Part shown: positions 43,562 to 52,100 of the stretch, piece by piece
Layout of the letters: the number at the start of each line of letters is the position of its first letter
Numbering within the stretch: position 1 is the stretch's first letter
Assembly: GCA_024508935.1 (NCBI GenBank)
Contig: JANINW010000011.1
Span: 321,481 to 385,480, forward strand
Length of the DNA: 64,000 nucleotides
Direction: 5' to 3'
From: Flavipsychrobacter sp.
GTDB lineage: Bacteria > Bacteroidota > Bacteroidia > Chitinophagales > Chitinophagaceae
Position numbers and translations under genes: made by a program
The notes under the pieces: generated by a model
Databases searched by the model: none
The model's input: the letters and a program-made list of their open reading frames with translations, nothing else
Told to the model about the DNA's origin: nothing

Positions 43562-44635
43562 ATGAAAATTACAGTTACAACGACTAACTCTATTGAGGGA
43601 AAAGTCATTCAACGCTATTTTGATCCCATTGCAGCTAATGTGGTTATCGGAGCCAATGTTATTAGTGACATGTTCGCAGGGTTCACTGATTTTTTTGGCG
43701 GGCGCAGTGTTACTTATGAAAACAAACTGCAACAGCTTAACCACCAGGCGCTGGCTGAATTGAAAAGAAAAGCCGAAATGTTAGGGGCAAATTGTATTGT
43801 AGGACTAAAGATTGATATAGATGAAATCAGCGGCAAGAACTCTCAGATGTTCATGATAACTGCGTATGGAACACCGGTACTTGCGGGTATGCCTAGTGAT
43901 CAACCGCAGATCGCTGAAAGAGGCGAATATATAGATGGCGATCTGGTAGAAAGCAAGGTGAAAGCAAACAATCTTTTGAAAATTGATCATCCGCGTTCGC
44001 TGTTTACAGATGCGAATGTACAGTTTATATTAGACTCTAAATTTCCCGAGTTTATTCCAGTCATGCTAAAAGGCTTGAAATACTTTACTAGCAAGGATGC
44101 ACTGGCGGATGGTGTTGACGTTAAGGAGCGCATTGGCAGTATCAGGCGGTTTTGGGGATTAGTAGATCCTGTACTTGTAATTGACGCAATTTATAAAGAA
44201 TTTAACTCAGACAATACAATCGAATATTTGAAAGTGCTTCAGAAGATTGTTTTTGATTTCAGTCTTATTGACTACTCTAAAATTGAAAGATTGCTATTGT
44301 CTGATGATTTTACCACAGCTAAATTCGGCCTCTATTTGCTTAGTTTGAAAAAGGATCACTATTCTCCCGAAGATAAATTACACCTTTCCAAATTGCCTGC
44401 GATAATTGACGAGAGATTCAAGCCTATAGGACAGATCACTACCAAGAAGAAGTTAATGTCGTCATCGGAAAAGGAAGTTTGGAATTGTGCCTGTGGCAAA
44501 GTGAATGATATGGATTTGCAATATTGTGCATCATGTGTTAAGGACATCAAAGGCTTTGAACGGGAGGATGTTAAGCCTGACAAGATTGTTATTTTAGCAA
44601 ATGAAAGACTGGGTGTAATTGATGCGTTATCTTAG
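43562..44635 (+). CDS. YbjQ-domain protein with C-terminal zinc finger
   Basis: A 357-residue protein. Residues ~1-105 are a YbjQ/UPF0145 domain (ITVTTTNSIEGKVIQRYFDP and MLGANCIVGLKIDIDEIS). The middle is helical with no family I recognise. Near residue 305 the sequence WNCACGKVNDMDLQYCASC follows the RanBP2-type zinc finger pattern (W-x-C-x-C-x3-N-x6-C-x2-C). YbjQ alone is usually about 105 residues, so this is an extended fusion. Role unknown; a protein-assembly or metal role is only a guess. Upstream gap is 24 bases from the radical SAM gene. Confidence 0.7.
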   Translation: MKITVTTTNSIEGKVIQRYFDPIAANVVIGANVISDMFAGFTDFFGGRSVTYENKLQQLNHQALAELKRKAEMLGANCIVGLKIDIDEISGKNSQMFMITAYGTPVLAGMPSDQPQIAERGEYIDGDLVESKVKANNLLKIDHPRSLFTDANVQFILDSKFPEFIPVMLKGLKYFTSKDALADGVDVKERIGSIRRFWGLVDPVLVIDAIYKEFNSDNTIEYLKVLQKIVFDFSLIDYSKIERLLLSDDFTTAKFGLYLLSLKKDHYSPEDKLHLSKLPAIIDERFKPIGQITTKKKLMSSSEKEVWNCACGKVNDMDLQYCASCVKDIKGFEREDVKPDKIVILANERLGVIDALS

Positions 44636-44685
44636 TATAATATGGGTTTAATTTTTCAAAGAGCTATGTCAATACTGCCATAAAC

Positions 44686-44732
44686 AATGGCAATATGTGT
44701 TTGCCATTTGGTTTGATTAAATTTAAATCAAA
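44686..44732. promoter_or_regulatory. Two consecutive inverted repeats in front of the DinB gene at 44743
   Basis: AATGGCAA-N7-TTGCCATT (44686-44708) followed by TTTGATT-N7-AATCAAA (44712-44732). Both are perfect and lie within 60 bases of the start codon. Possible operators, or the first a weak terminator of the YbjQ gene. Confidence 0.4.
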
Positions 44733-44742
44733 TAGCAATATC

Positions 44743-45270
44743 ATGCAACTGAAACAACTATTGATCGAAGAGCTGAAACGCGAATCAGAGAACACGCGTA
44801 AAATATTAAAGCTGGTACCGGAAGGTAAAAATGACTGGCGGCCGCACGAAAAGTCGTTCCCGATAGGCAGGCTTGCTGCTCATGTGGCAGAATTACCTAT
44901 GTGGCTCGACAGGGCTTTGAATCACCCGGAATATGATATGGCCGCTCACCCGCTTAAATCCATCACATTCGATACGAATAAAGAACTAATGGACTTCTTT
45001 GAAGAAAAACTGAAAGACGGGATATCGATTTTGGAACGCATAACTGATGAACAGTTGGAGGAGCCGTGGATATTCAGAAGGGGAGAATATATCATTTCAA
45101 AAGGCACACGTTACAATACCATCCGTAGCTGGATGTTTAACCACCAGGTACATCACAGGGCACAGCTAAGTGTATACCTGCGTTTGCTCGATATACCTGT
45201 TCCCGGTATGTACGGCCCTTCTGCCGACGACCGGATTGCACAGCAAGCAGCAGCAGCTCAAAAGGCATAA
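44743..45270 (+). CDS. DinB-superfamily protein
   Basis: A 175-residue protein of the DinB/YfiT four-helix bundle with three metal-binding His: LAAHVAELPMW (near 47) and NHQVHHRAQLSVYL (HxxxH near 131-135). The ending PVPGMYGPSADD is common in Bacteroidota DinB proteins. It is the third DinB-superfamily member in the window and may be a bacillithiol-dependent transferase (inference). The ATG at 44743 is chosen over 44695 because the earlier one gives an unrelated leader across the inverted repeats. Confidence 0.8.
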   Translation: MQLKQLLIEELKRESENTRKILKLVPEGKNDWRPHEKSFPIGRLAAHVAELPMWLDRALNHPEYDMAAHPLKSITFDTNKELMDFFEEKLKDGISILERITDEQLEEPWIFRRGEYIISKGTRYNTIRSWMFNHQVHHRAQLSVYLRLLDIPVPGMYGPSADDRIAQQAAAAQKA

Positions 45271-45307
45271 AAAAATCCGGGGCTTAAATGATTCTTAAGC
45301 CCCGGAT
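45269..45307 (-). terminator. Rho-independent terminator after rpoD
   Basis: ATCCGGGGCTTAA / TTAAGCCCCGGAT is a perfect 13-bp stem with a 7-base loop; the A run at 45269-45275 reads as T on the minus strand. Confidence 0.9.
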
Positions 45308-45326
45308 ACACTTCAGTTAACCATTA

Positions 45327-46184
45327 TTAACCTAAATATACTTTCAGCGCATTGCTGTACCTTGCTTTTTGCAGGCGTTTAATAGCCCTTTCTTTTATCT
45401 GGCGGATACGCTCTTTAGTAAGATCATATTTTTCACCTATTTCTTCAATGGTAGGACCATCATCGCCTTCCAGTCCGAAATAAGCACCCAGTATTTCTGC
45501 TTCACGTACGCTCAGCGATTTCAATATCCTTTTTATCTCGTTGCGCAGTGAATCTTTCATTACATCATCATCCGTATCATTGCTGCCCTCCAGCAGGTCG
45601 CCCATAGCTACGTCTTCTGCCTCGTGTACAGGGGCGTCCAGAGATGTATGGCGTGTATTGCTGGTAAAGATATTGGTGATCTCTGTTTCGCTCATATCCA
45701 GTATCTCTGCCAGTTCTTCAGTAGATGGTTCACGTTCGTTTTCCTGCTCAAATGCTATAAAAGCTTTATTGGCCTTATTATAAGTACCGATTTTATTTTG
45801 CGGTAAACGTACTAAACGACCTTGTTCTGCCAAAGCCTGCAGTATTGACTGGCGTATCCACCATACGGCATAAGAGATAAACTTAAAACCTTTGGTTTCA
45901 TCGAAACGCTGGGCAGCTTTTATCAAGCCTAGGTTACCTTCATTAATAAGATCACTCAGGGATAAGCCCTGGTGCTGGTATTGCTTGGCCACAGACACCA
46001 CGAAACGCAAGTTCGATTTAACTAGTTTCTCCAATGCCCTCTGATCGCCCATGTGTATCTTCTGGGCAAGTGTAGTCTCCTCTTCTGGTGTGATCATTGA
46101 AATTTTGCTAATCTCCTGCAAGTATTTTTCTACTGCCTGGGAATCGCGGTTGGTGATCTGGGTGGCAATTTTTAACTGCCTCAT
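45327..46184 (-). CDS. rpoD: Primary RNA polymerase sigma factor
   Basis: A 285-residue sigma-70 lacking the long region 1.1 and non-conserved insert of the E. coli protein, as in Bacteroidota. Region 2 (LVKSNLRFVVSVAKQYQHQG, then KFISYAVWWIRQSI), region 3 and region 4 (EIGEKYDLTKERIRQIKERA) are complete. It recognises the -33/-7 promoters listed in this annotation. Upstream lies a 336-base gap with a divergent promoter-like inverted repeat. Terminator follows. Confidence 0.95.
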   Translation of the reverse strand: MRQLKIATQITNRDSQAVEKYLQEISKISMITPEEETTLAQKIHMGDQRALEKLVKSNLRFVVSVAKQYQHQGLSLSDLINEGNLGLIKAAQRFDETKGFKFISYAVWWIRQSILQALAEQGRLVRLPQNKIGTYNKANKAFIAFEQENEREPSTEELAEILDMSETEITNIFTSNTRHTSLDAPVHEAEDVAMGDLLEGSNDTDDDVMKDSLRNEIKRILKSLSVREAEILGAYFGLEGDDGPTIEEIGEKYDLTKERIRQIKERAIKRLQKARYSNALKVYLG

Positions 46185-46520
46185 AATAATTAAAATTTAA
46201 AAGTATATACGAATGTTACCTATATTAAGACAATTAATCCCAAAAAAAAGTTTGTTCATAATCATCATTCTTCCTACATTTATCACAGCCGCAAAATGCG
46301 TTCCAGTTTTTACAAATGTTTAATACATTTGTACTTAATTGCTTGTCTTCTAACGCTAAAACCTTTTGCAGATTGTATTTGGGCTGATTATGGATTTAAT
46401 CTATACTGCAATAGGGTACAATTTTAACTAAGATTTTTTGCGTATTCACCTGCAAAGCTATATCGCATCTGCCAAAAATGCTACCTTTGCGGCCTGTAAT
46501 TACTAACTTTTAACAATTCT
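46185..46520. other. Intergenic control region between rpoD and the acyl-CoA dehydrogenase gene
   Basis: 336 bases without a gene. It holds a perfect 9-bp inverted repeat TACAAATGT-TTAAT-ACATTTGTA (46311-46333), whose right arm contains a full plus-strand -7 (TACATTTG, 46324-46331) and whose left arm gives a near -7 (AACATTTG) on the minus strand toward rpoD. No -33 at the right distance was found for either. Confidence 0.45.
46482..46489 (+). promoter_or_regulatory. Bacteroidota -7 element for the acyl-CoA dehydrogenase gene
   Basis: TACCTTTG matches TAnnTTTG and ends 31 bases before the ATG at 46521. Confidence 0.45.
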
Positions 46521-47699
46521 ATGCAAAAAGACCTGTACCAGCACCCGGATTACTACCTGGTGGATGAACTTTTGACAGACGAACATAAACTGATACGCGA
46601 TACCGTTCGTGCCTATGTAAAGAAAGAGATATCTCCTATTATAGAAGACTACGCCCAAAAGGCAGCTTTCCCAAGCCAGATAATTAAAGGACTTGGCGAA
46701 TTGGGATGCTTCGGCCCTTTTATACCACAAGAATATGGCGGTGCCGGCCTTGACTACATATCATACGGTATTATGATGCAGGAACTGGAGCGTGGTGATT
46801 CAGGTATCCGTTCTACAGCATCGGTACAAGGTTCGTTAGTAATGTTCCCTATCTACAAATTCGGTAGCGAAGAGCAAAAACATAAATACCTGCCAAAACT
46901 GGCAACAGGAGAGTGGATGGGCTGTTTTGGCCTGACAGAACCTAACCATGGTTCTAACCCGGCCGGTATGACCACCAACTTTAAAGATGCCGGCGACCAT
47001 GTTATCCTGAACGGTGCTAAAATGTGGATATCAAATGCTCCTTTTGCACAGGTGGCCGTGGTTTGGGCTAAGAATGAAGCCGGCGAAATACAAGGCCTGA
47101 TTGTAGAACGCGGTATGGAAGGCTTTACTACGCCGGAGACCCATGGTAAATGGTCTTTGCGTGCTTCTGCAACCGGTGAGCTGGTATTTGATAACGTAAA
47201 AGTGCCTAAGGAAAATATATTACCGGGTGTTAAAGGCCTGAAAGGACCTTTGAGCTGCCTGTCAAGTGCCCGTTATGGTATAGCCTGGGGTGCGTTGGGT
47301 TGTGCTATGGACTGCTATGATACTGCATTGCGCTATTCGCAGCAGCGTGTACAGTTCGACCGTCCTATTGCTGGCTTCCAGCTTACACAAAAAAAGCTGG
47401 CAGAAATGATCACTGAGATCACCAAGAGCCAATTGCTTAACTGGCGCCTGGGTGTACTGCGCGACCAGGACCGTGCAACGCCTGCACAAATATCTATGGC
47501 CAAACGTAATAGCTGTGATATAGCCCTGAAAGTATCGCGTGAAGCCCGCCAGATATTGGGTGGTATGGGCATCACCGGCGAATTCAGCATTATGCGCCAT
47601 ATGATGAACCTGGAATCTGTAGTTACCTACGAAGGTACACATGATATACACCTGCTGATAACTGGTATGGATGTGACAGGTTTGAATGCTTTCAAATAG
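46521..47699 (+). CDS. Acyl-CoA dehydrogenase, glutaryl-CoA dehydrogenase-like
   Basis: A 392-residue FAD enzyme of the acyl-CoA dehydrogenase family. Family signatures: GCFGLTEPNHGSNP near 132-145, the FAD/substrate loop MWISNAPFA and RQILGGMGITGEFSIMRH near 345. The late ESVVTYEGTHDIHLLITG carries the catalytic Glu in the position typical of glutaryl-CoA dehydrogenase, and the arginine-rich start of the C-terminal domain supports this, so it probably converts glutaryl-CoA to crotonyl-CoA in lysine or tryptophan breakdown. Isovaleryl- or other acyl-CoA substrates cannot be excluded. It converges with icd on a shared terminator. Confidence 0.85.
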   Translation: MQKDLYQHPDYYLVDELLTDEHKLIRDTVRAYVKKEISPIIEDYAQKAAFPSQIIKGLGELGCFGPFIPQEYGGAGLDYISYGIMMQELERGDSGIRSTASVQGSLVMFPIYKFGSEEQKHKYLPKLATGEWMGCFGLTEPNHGSNPAGMTTNFKDAGDHVILNGAKMWISNAPFAQVAVVWAKNEAGEIQGLIVERGMEGFTTPETHGKWSLRASATGELVFDNVKVPKENILPGVKGLKGPLSCLSSARYGIAWGALGCAMDCYDTALRYSQQRVQFDRPIAGFQLTQKKLAEMITEITKSQLLNWRLGVLRDQDRATPAQISMAKRNSCDIALKVSREARQILGGMGITGEFSIMRHMMNLESVVTYEGTHDIHLLITGMDVTGLNAFK

Positions 47700-47723
47700 T
47701 AAATGATAAAGCACTTATAAAAT

Positions 47724-47750
47724 AAAAGCGGGGCAATTGCCCCGCTTTTT
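47724..47750. terminator. Bidirectional terminator between the acyl-CoA dehydrogenase gene and icd
   Basis: A 26-bp perfect palindrome centred on CAATTG (arms AAAAGCGGGGCAA) with A on the left and T on the right, serving both convergent genes. Confidence 0.9.
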
Positions 47751-47758
47751 ATATTCGC

Positions 47759-48985
47759 TTAGTTCAGCTTCTTTTTCAGGTTTTCGTCCAGTGCATCCAG
47801 GAACTCTTCTGTATACAGATAGTGTTCTCCGTGATTCACTTTATTGCCATGCACACATACGGCCAGGTCTTTGGTCATCTTACCGCTTTCAACAGTCTCT
47901 ATACACACTTGCTCCAGTGCGTTACAGAAATTGATCAGTTCCTGGTTATTATCCAGTTTGCCACGGAAGGCCAGGCCACGTGTCCATGCAAAAATGGAAG
48001 CTATAGGGTTGGTAGAAGTAGGACGACCTTTCTGGTGTTCGCGGTAATGGCGCGTAACGGTACCATGCGCCGCTTCAGCTTCCATTGTTTTGCCGTCAGG
48101 CGTAATCAATACTGAAGTCATCAGGCCCAGTGAACCGAAGCCCTGTGCTACTGTATCACTTTGTACATCGCCATCGTAGTTCTTACAAGCCCATACGAAA
48201 TTGCCATTCCATTTTAGTGCGCTGGCAACCATGTCGTCAATAAGGCGGTGCTCGTAAGTCAGGCCGTTTTTATCAAATTCAGCTTTGAACTCATTTTGAT
48301 AAATGTCTTCAAATATATCTTTAAATCGGCCATCATATTTTTTCAGGATGGTGTTTTTTGTAGAAAGGTATAATGGCCATTTCTTTTGCAAAGCCATATT
48401 GAAGCAGGCACGTGCAAAACCTTTAATAGATTCATCGGTATTGTACATAGCCAGAGCAACGCCGTCCCCTTTGAAATTGTAAACTTCATGTTCTATGACT
48501 TCACCATTCTCACCTTCAAATTTGATGGTCAATTTACCCTTGCCTTTTGTAACAAAGTCTGTGGCGCGGTACTGGTCGCCAAAAGCATGACGGCCAACTA
48601 TTATAGGTGCATCCCAGTTAGTAACCAGGCGGGGAATATTATTGATAACAATAGGCTCACGGAAAACAGTACCATCCAAAATATTACGGATAGTGCCGTT
48701 AGGGCTCTTCCACATTTGTTTCAGTTTGAACTCTTCAACACGTGCTTCGTCGGGAGTAATAGTGGCGCATTTGATACCTACACCATATTGTTTAATGGCA
48801 TTAGCAGCATCAACTGTTACCTGGTCATTAGTTTCATCGCGGTACTCAACACCCAGGTCAAAGTACTTTATGTCAACATCAATGTAAGGTAATATCAGTT
48901 TGTCTTTGATGAATTTCCAGATGATGCGTGTCATCTCATCACCGTCCAGTTCCACAACTGGATTCGCTACTTTAATTTTTGCCAT
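47759..48985 (-). CDS. icd: NADP-dependent isocitrate dehydrogenase
   Basis: Oxidative decarboxylation of isocitrate to 2-oxoglutarate in the TCA cycle with NADPH formation. The 408-residue protein starts [20 protein letters not shown] and contains [22 protein letters not shown] (near 95-115), the family loop [20 protein letters not shown] and [15 protein letters not shown], which together match the dimeric eukaryote-type (type II) NADP-IDH found in many Bacteroidota rather than the E. coli type. A -7 element precedes it. Confidence 0.93.
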   Translation of the reverse strand: MAKIKVANPVVELDGDEMTRIIWKFIKDKLILPYIDVDIKYFDLGVEYRDETNDQVTVDAANAIKQYGVGIKCATITPDEARVEEFKLKQMWKSPNGTIRNILDGTVFREPIVINNIPRLVTNWDAPIIVGRHAFGDQYRATDFVTKGKGKLTIKFEGENGEVIEHEVYNFKGDGVALAMYNTDESIKGFARACFNMALQKKWPLYLSTKNTILKKYDGRFKDIFEDIYQNEFKAEFDKNGLTYEHRLIDDMVASALKWNGNFVWACKNYDGDVQSDTVAQGFGSLGLMTSVLITPDGKTMEAEAAHGTVTRHYREHQKGRPTSTNPIASIFAWTRGLAFRGKLDNNQELINFCNALEQVCIETVESGKMTKDLAVCVHGNKVNHGEHYLYTEEFLDALDENLKKKLN

Positions 48986-49020
48986 AATAATTTATGCTTA
49001 TGTGTGTGATTAATCGGGCT

Positions 49021-49028
49021 CAAATATA
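49021..49028 (-). promoter_or_regulatory. Bacteroidota -7 element for icd
   Basis: TATATTTG on the minus strand, full TAnnTTTG match, 35 bases before the icd ATG. -33 not clear. Confidence 0.45.
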
Positions 49029-49064
49029 GTAAAACATGAGGGAGAATAATTCTTCTATAAAATA

Positions 49065-49091
49065 GAAAAACGCCCTTTTGAGGCGTTTTTC
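49065..49091 (-). terminator. Terminator of the Ig-repeat surface protein gene
   Basis: GAAAAACGCC / GGCGTTTTTC, perfect 10-bp stem with loop CTTTTGA; the A tract becomes T on the minus strand. Confidence 0.88.
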
Positions 49092-49109
49092 TTTGGAGTA
49101 AACATAAAA

Positions 49110-52100
49110 CTATTGTTTGGTAAACCTGGTAATATCCAGTTGCTCACCTTTATCATTGCTTACCTGTAGTGTGTACACACCCGGAACTAAGGCAGAAACA
49201 TCTATCCTGGCCACATTGCCTTGTGTAAATTCCAGCGCTCCGGATTTTATGATCCTTCCAAACTGGTCAACAATATGAGCATTGAATTTGCCCGTGCCTG
49301 CATTTTGCATCTTCACCATCAGTTCGCTGCCAGAAACAGGGTTTGGATAAACGGTGATACCTGCAGTAGTGCTATTAACGTTGTGTACAGAAACAGGTGA
49401 CCCTACCTTCAGCAGCGCAACATTGCTGGTATCAGGTATGGTACATTTACCGGCTACTATACAACGGTAAGTAAAGCCATTCTTAGACTGGAACGCGTTA
49501 GTTATCGTCAGTTTATTGGTTTTAGTACCTGAATACACAGCATTATCAAATAGGTCAACAAATGTACCTGTCTTCTCATCTACCTGCCATTGGTAGCTAA
49601 TATGTGTACCGGTAGCGGTTACGCTAAAGGTTACATTATCGCCTGCATCAACTGAATCGTCAACCGGTTGCTGTGTAATGGTAGGGAAGTATTCGATAGT
49701 CAAAGGTATGTCTGTAGTTACTTGTTGGCTACCACATGTGCCGTTAACTATACATTTGAAGATATAACCATTTACATTGCCCATAGGAGCAGTCAACGAC
49801 AGTGTATTTGTGTTAGCACCAGAGTAAATACCGGTGTTTGTCACGTTAGTGAAACCACTGCCTGCATTTACCTGCCATTGGTAAGTAAGACTTGTACCTT
49901 CGGCCAGTATTGGCAATTGTGTATTCACACCTTCACAAATAGTATCTGCCAATATCTGGGAAAGAATAGCAGTGTTCTTATTTACATGCATATCTACTAT
50001 AGCAGTCATTGCATCCGGAGAACATGCGCCCCTTACTACACAACGGTATTGATAGTTGTTGAGTGTATAGGAAGCAGCACTGATGTTCAAAGTATTTGTG
50101 CCTGAACCAGAGTAGGTACTGTTGTCGGTGATGTTATTGAAACCTGCACCTGAATTTACCTGCCATTGATAGCTAATCCCTGTACCCGTTGCTACTGTGT
50201 TCAGCGAAGCGTTAGAGCCTTCGCAAATGATAATATTTGTAGCCGGTTGCGTAACGATGTTTGGTAAAGTATTTACAGTAAGTATTACTGCATTGCTGGT
50301 ATCGCTTGGCGAACATGCACCATTTACAACACAACGGTATTGATGATTGGTCATAGACGCGGTAGCACCTGTGATAGCTAATGTAGCTGTGGCAACATTG
50401 TTGTGTATAGCATCATTAGCAAGGTCTATCCAACCTGTACCATCATCCATTTGCCATTTGTAAGTAATAGGACTGCCGGTAGTTACTACAGACAGTGAGG
50501 TGTTAGATCCTTCACAGATAGTAGTGTTAACTGGTTCGGTAGTTATCACCGGTGGTGTATTTACAGTAAGTGTTACCGGTGTGCTGTTTAAATTTCCACA
50601 TCCATTGCTTATCCTGCAGCGATACTGGTAAGTGTTCATGCTTGCAGTAGCCGCTGTAATGTTCAGGGTAGTAGTAGTAGCATTGCTGTAAACACCGCCA
50701 TTGCTAACATTAGACCAGCCGCTGCCGGTATTTACCTGCCACCTGTAAGTAAGGCCTGTACCAGAAGCTGCAATATTGAAGCTTGTATTGTCACCTGCAC
50801 ATATTGTTTGTGCAACAGCCTGAGATGTAACGGCTGCAGGTGTATTCACAACCAGGGTTACTTCTGCACTCGTATCGTTTGCACAAGTACCACTAACTAT
50901 ACAACGGTATTGATAGGTAGTCATACCTACAGTAGCGCCTGTTATAGTAAGGGTATTGGTTGTAGCGGTTGTGTAAACGCCGGTATTTGAAATATCAGCC
51001 CATCCCGATCCGTCATTTACCTGCCATTGATAAGCAAGGCCACTGCCGGTAGCAGCTACAGCAAAAGTTGTATTGTCTGCGTCGCAAATAGTACGGTTTG
51101 AAGGTTCTGTACCAATAACCGCAGGTGTATTCACTGTTAATGCTACAGCGGCACTCGTGTCATTAGGGGCACATGTACCGCTTACGATACAACGGTATTG
51201 ATAAGAGTTCATACCTGCTGTTGCAGCAGTAATGTTCAGCGTATTGGTTGTTGCATTCGTGTAAACGCCTGTGTTGGTAATATCAGTCCAGCTTGAACCT
51301 GTATTTACCTGCCATTGATAAGCAGCAGCAGTACCGGTAGCAGTTATAGCAAAAGAAGTGTTATTGCCTGCACATATTGTAGATGCAACAGGGTCAGCTG
51401 TGATATTAGGCAGTGTGTTGATAGTGAGCGTAACCACGGCGCTGGTATCATCTGGTGTACAAACACCCAGTAGCAGGCAGCGGTATTGGTACCCGTTCAT
51501 AGCCAGTGCTACGGAAGTTATATTCAGTGTATTGGTAGTTACATTGCTATATGTAGAACCGTTAGTCAGAGTAGTCCAGCCGCTTCCGGTATTTACCTGC
51601 CAAATGAACGAAGTGGCAGTACCTGTTGAAGCCAACGTGAATGAAGTGTTTGAGCCTAGGCAAGCAGCCGTATTAACAGGTTCTGTTGTTACTACTGAAG
51701 GTGTGTTTACGCGTAGCGTTACAACATCACTTGTATCGTTTGGAGAACAAGTACCGCTAACGATACAACGATATTGGTACATATTCATCGAAGCTGTTGC
51801 AGCAGTAATGTCTAATGTATTAGTGGTAGCGTTAGTATATACGCCTGCGTTAGCCACGTTTGTCCAGCCCGTACCGTCATTCACCTGCCATTGATAAGCA
51901 ATAGAAGTACCTACCGCAACAACAGAGAAAGAAGTGTTATTGCCTGCACAAATTGTAGAAGAAACCGGGTCTGTATTAATTTTTGGCAGCATGTTCACTG
52001 TAAGTGTTACAACTGCGCTCGTATCATTAGGAGAACAGGTACCGCTTACTATACAACGATACTGGTAAGTATTCATACCTACGGTAGCAGCAGTAATATT

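Noticed and set aside
45541..45783. Plus-strand Ser-rich frame antisense to rpoD
   Set aside because: Antisense shadow of a highly conserved gene.
51358..51894. Plus-strand open frame of 178 codons inside the Ig-repeat gene, and others like it at 52648 and 53331
   Set aside because: They are antisense shadows of the repeat; no promoter, no ribosome site, low-complexity text.
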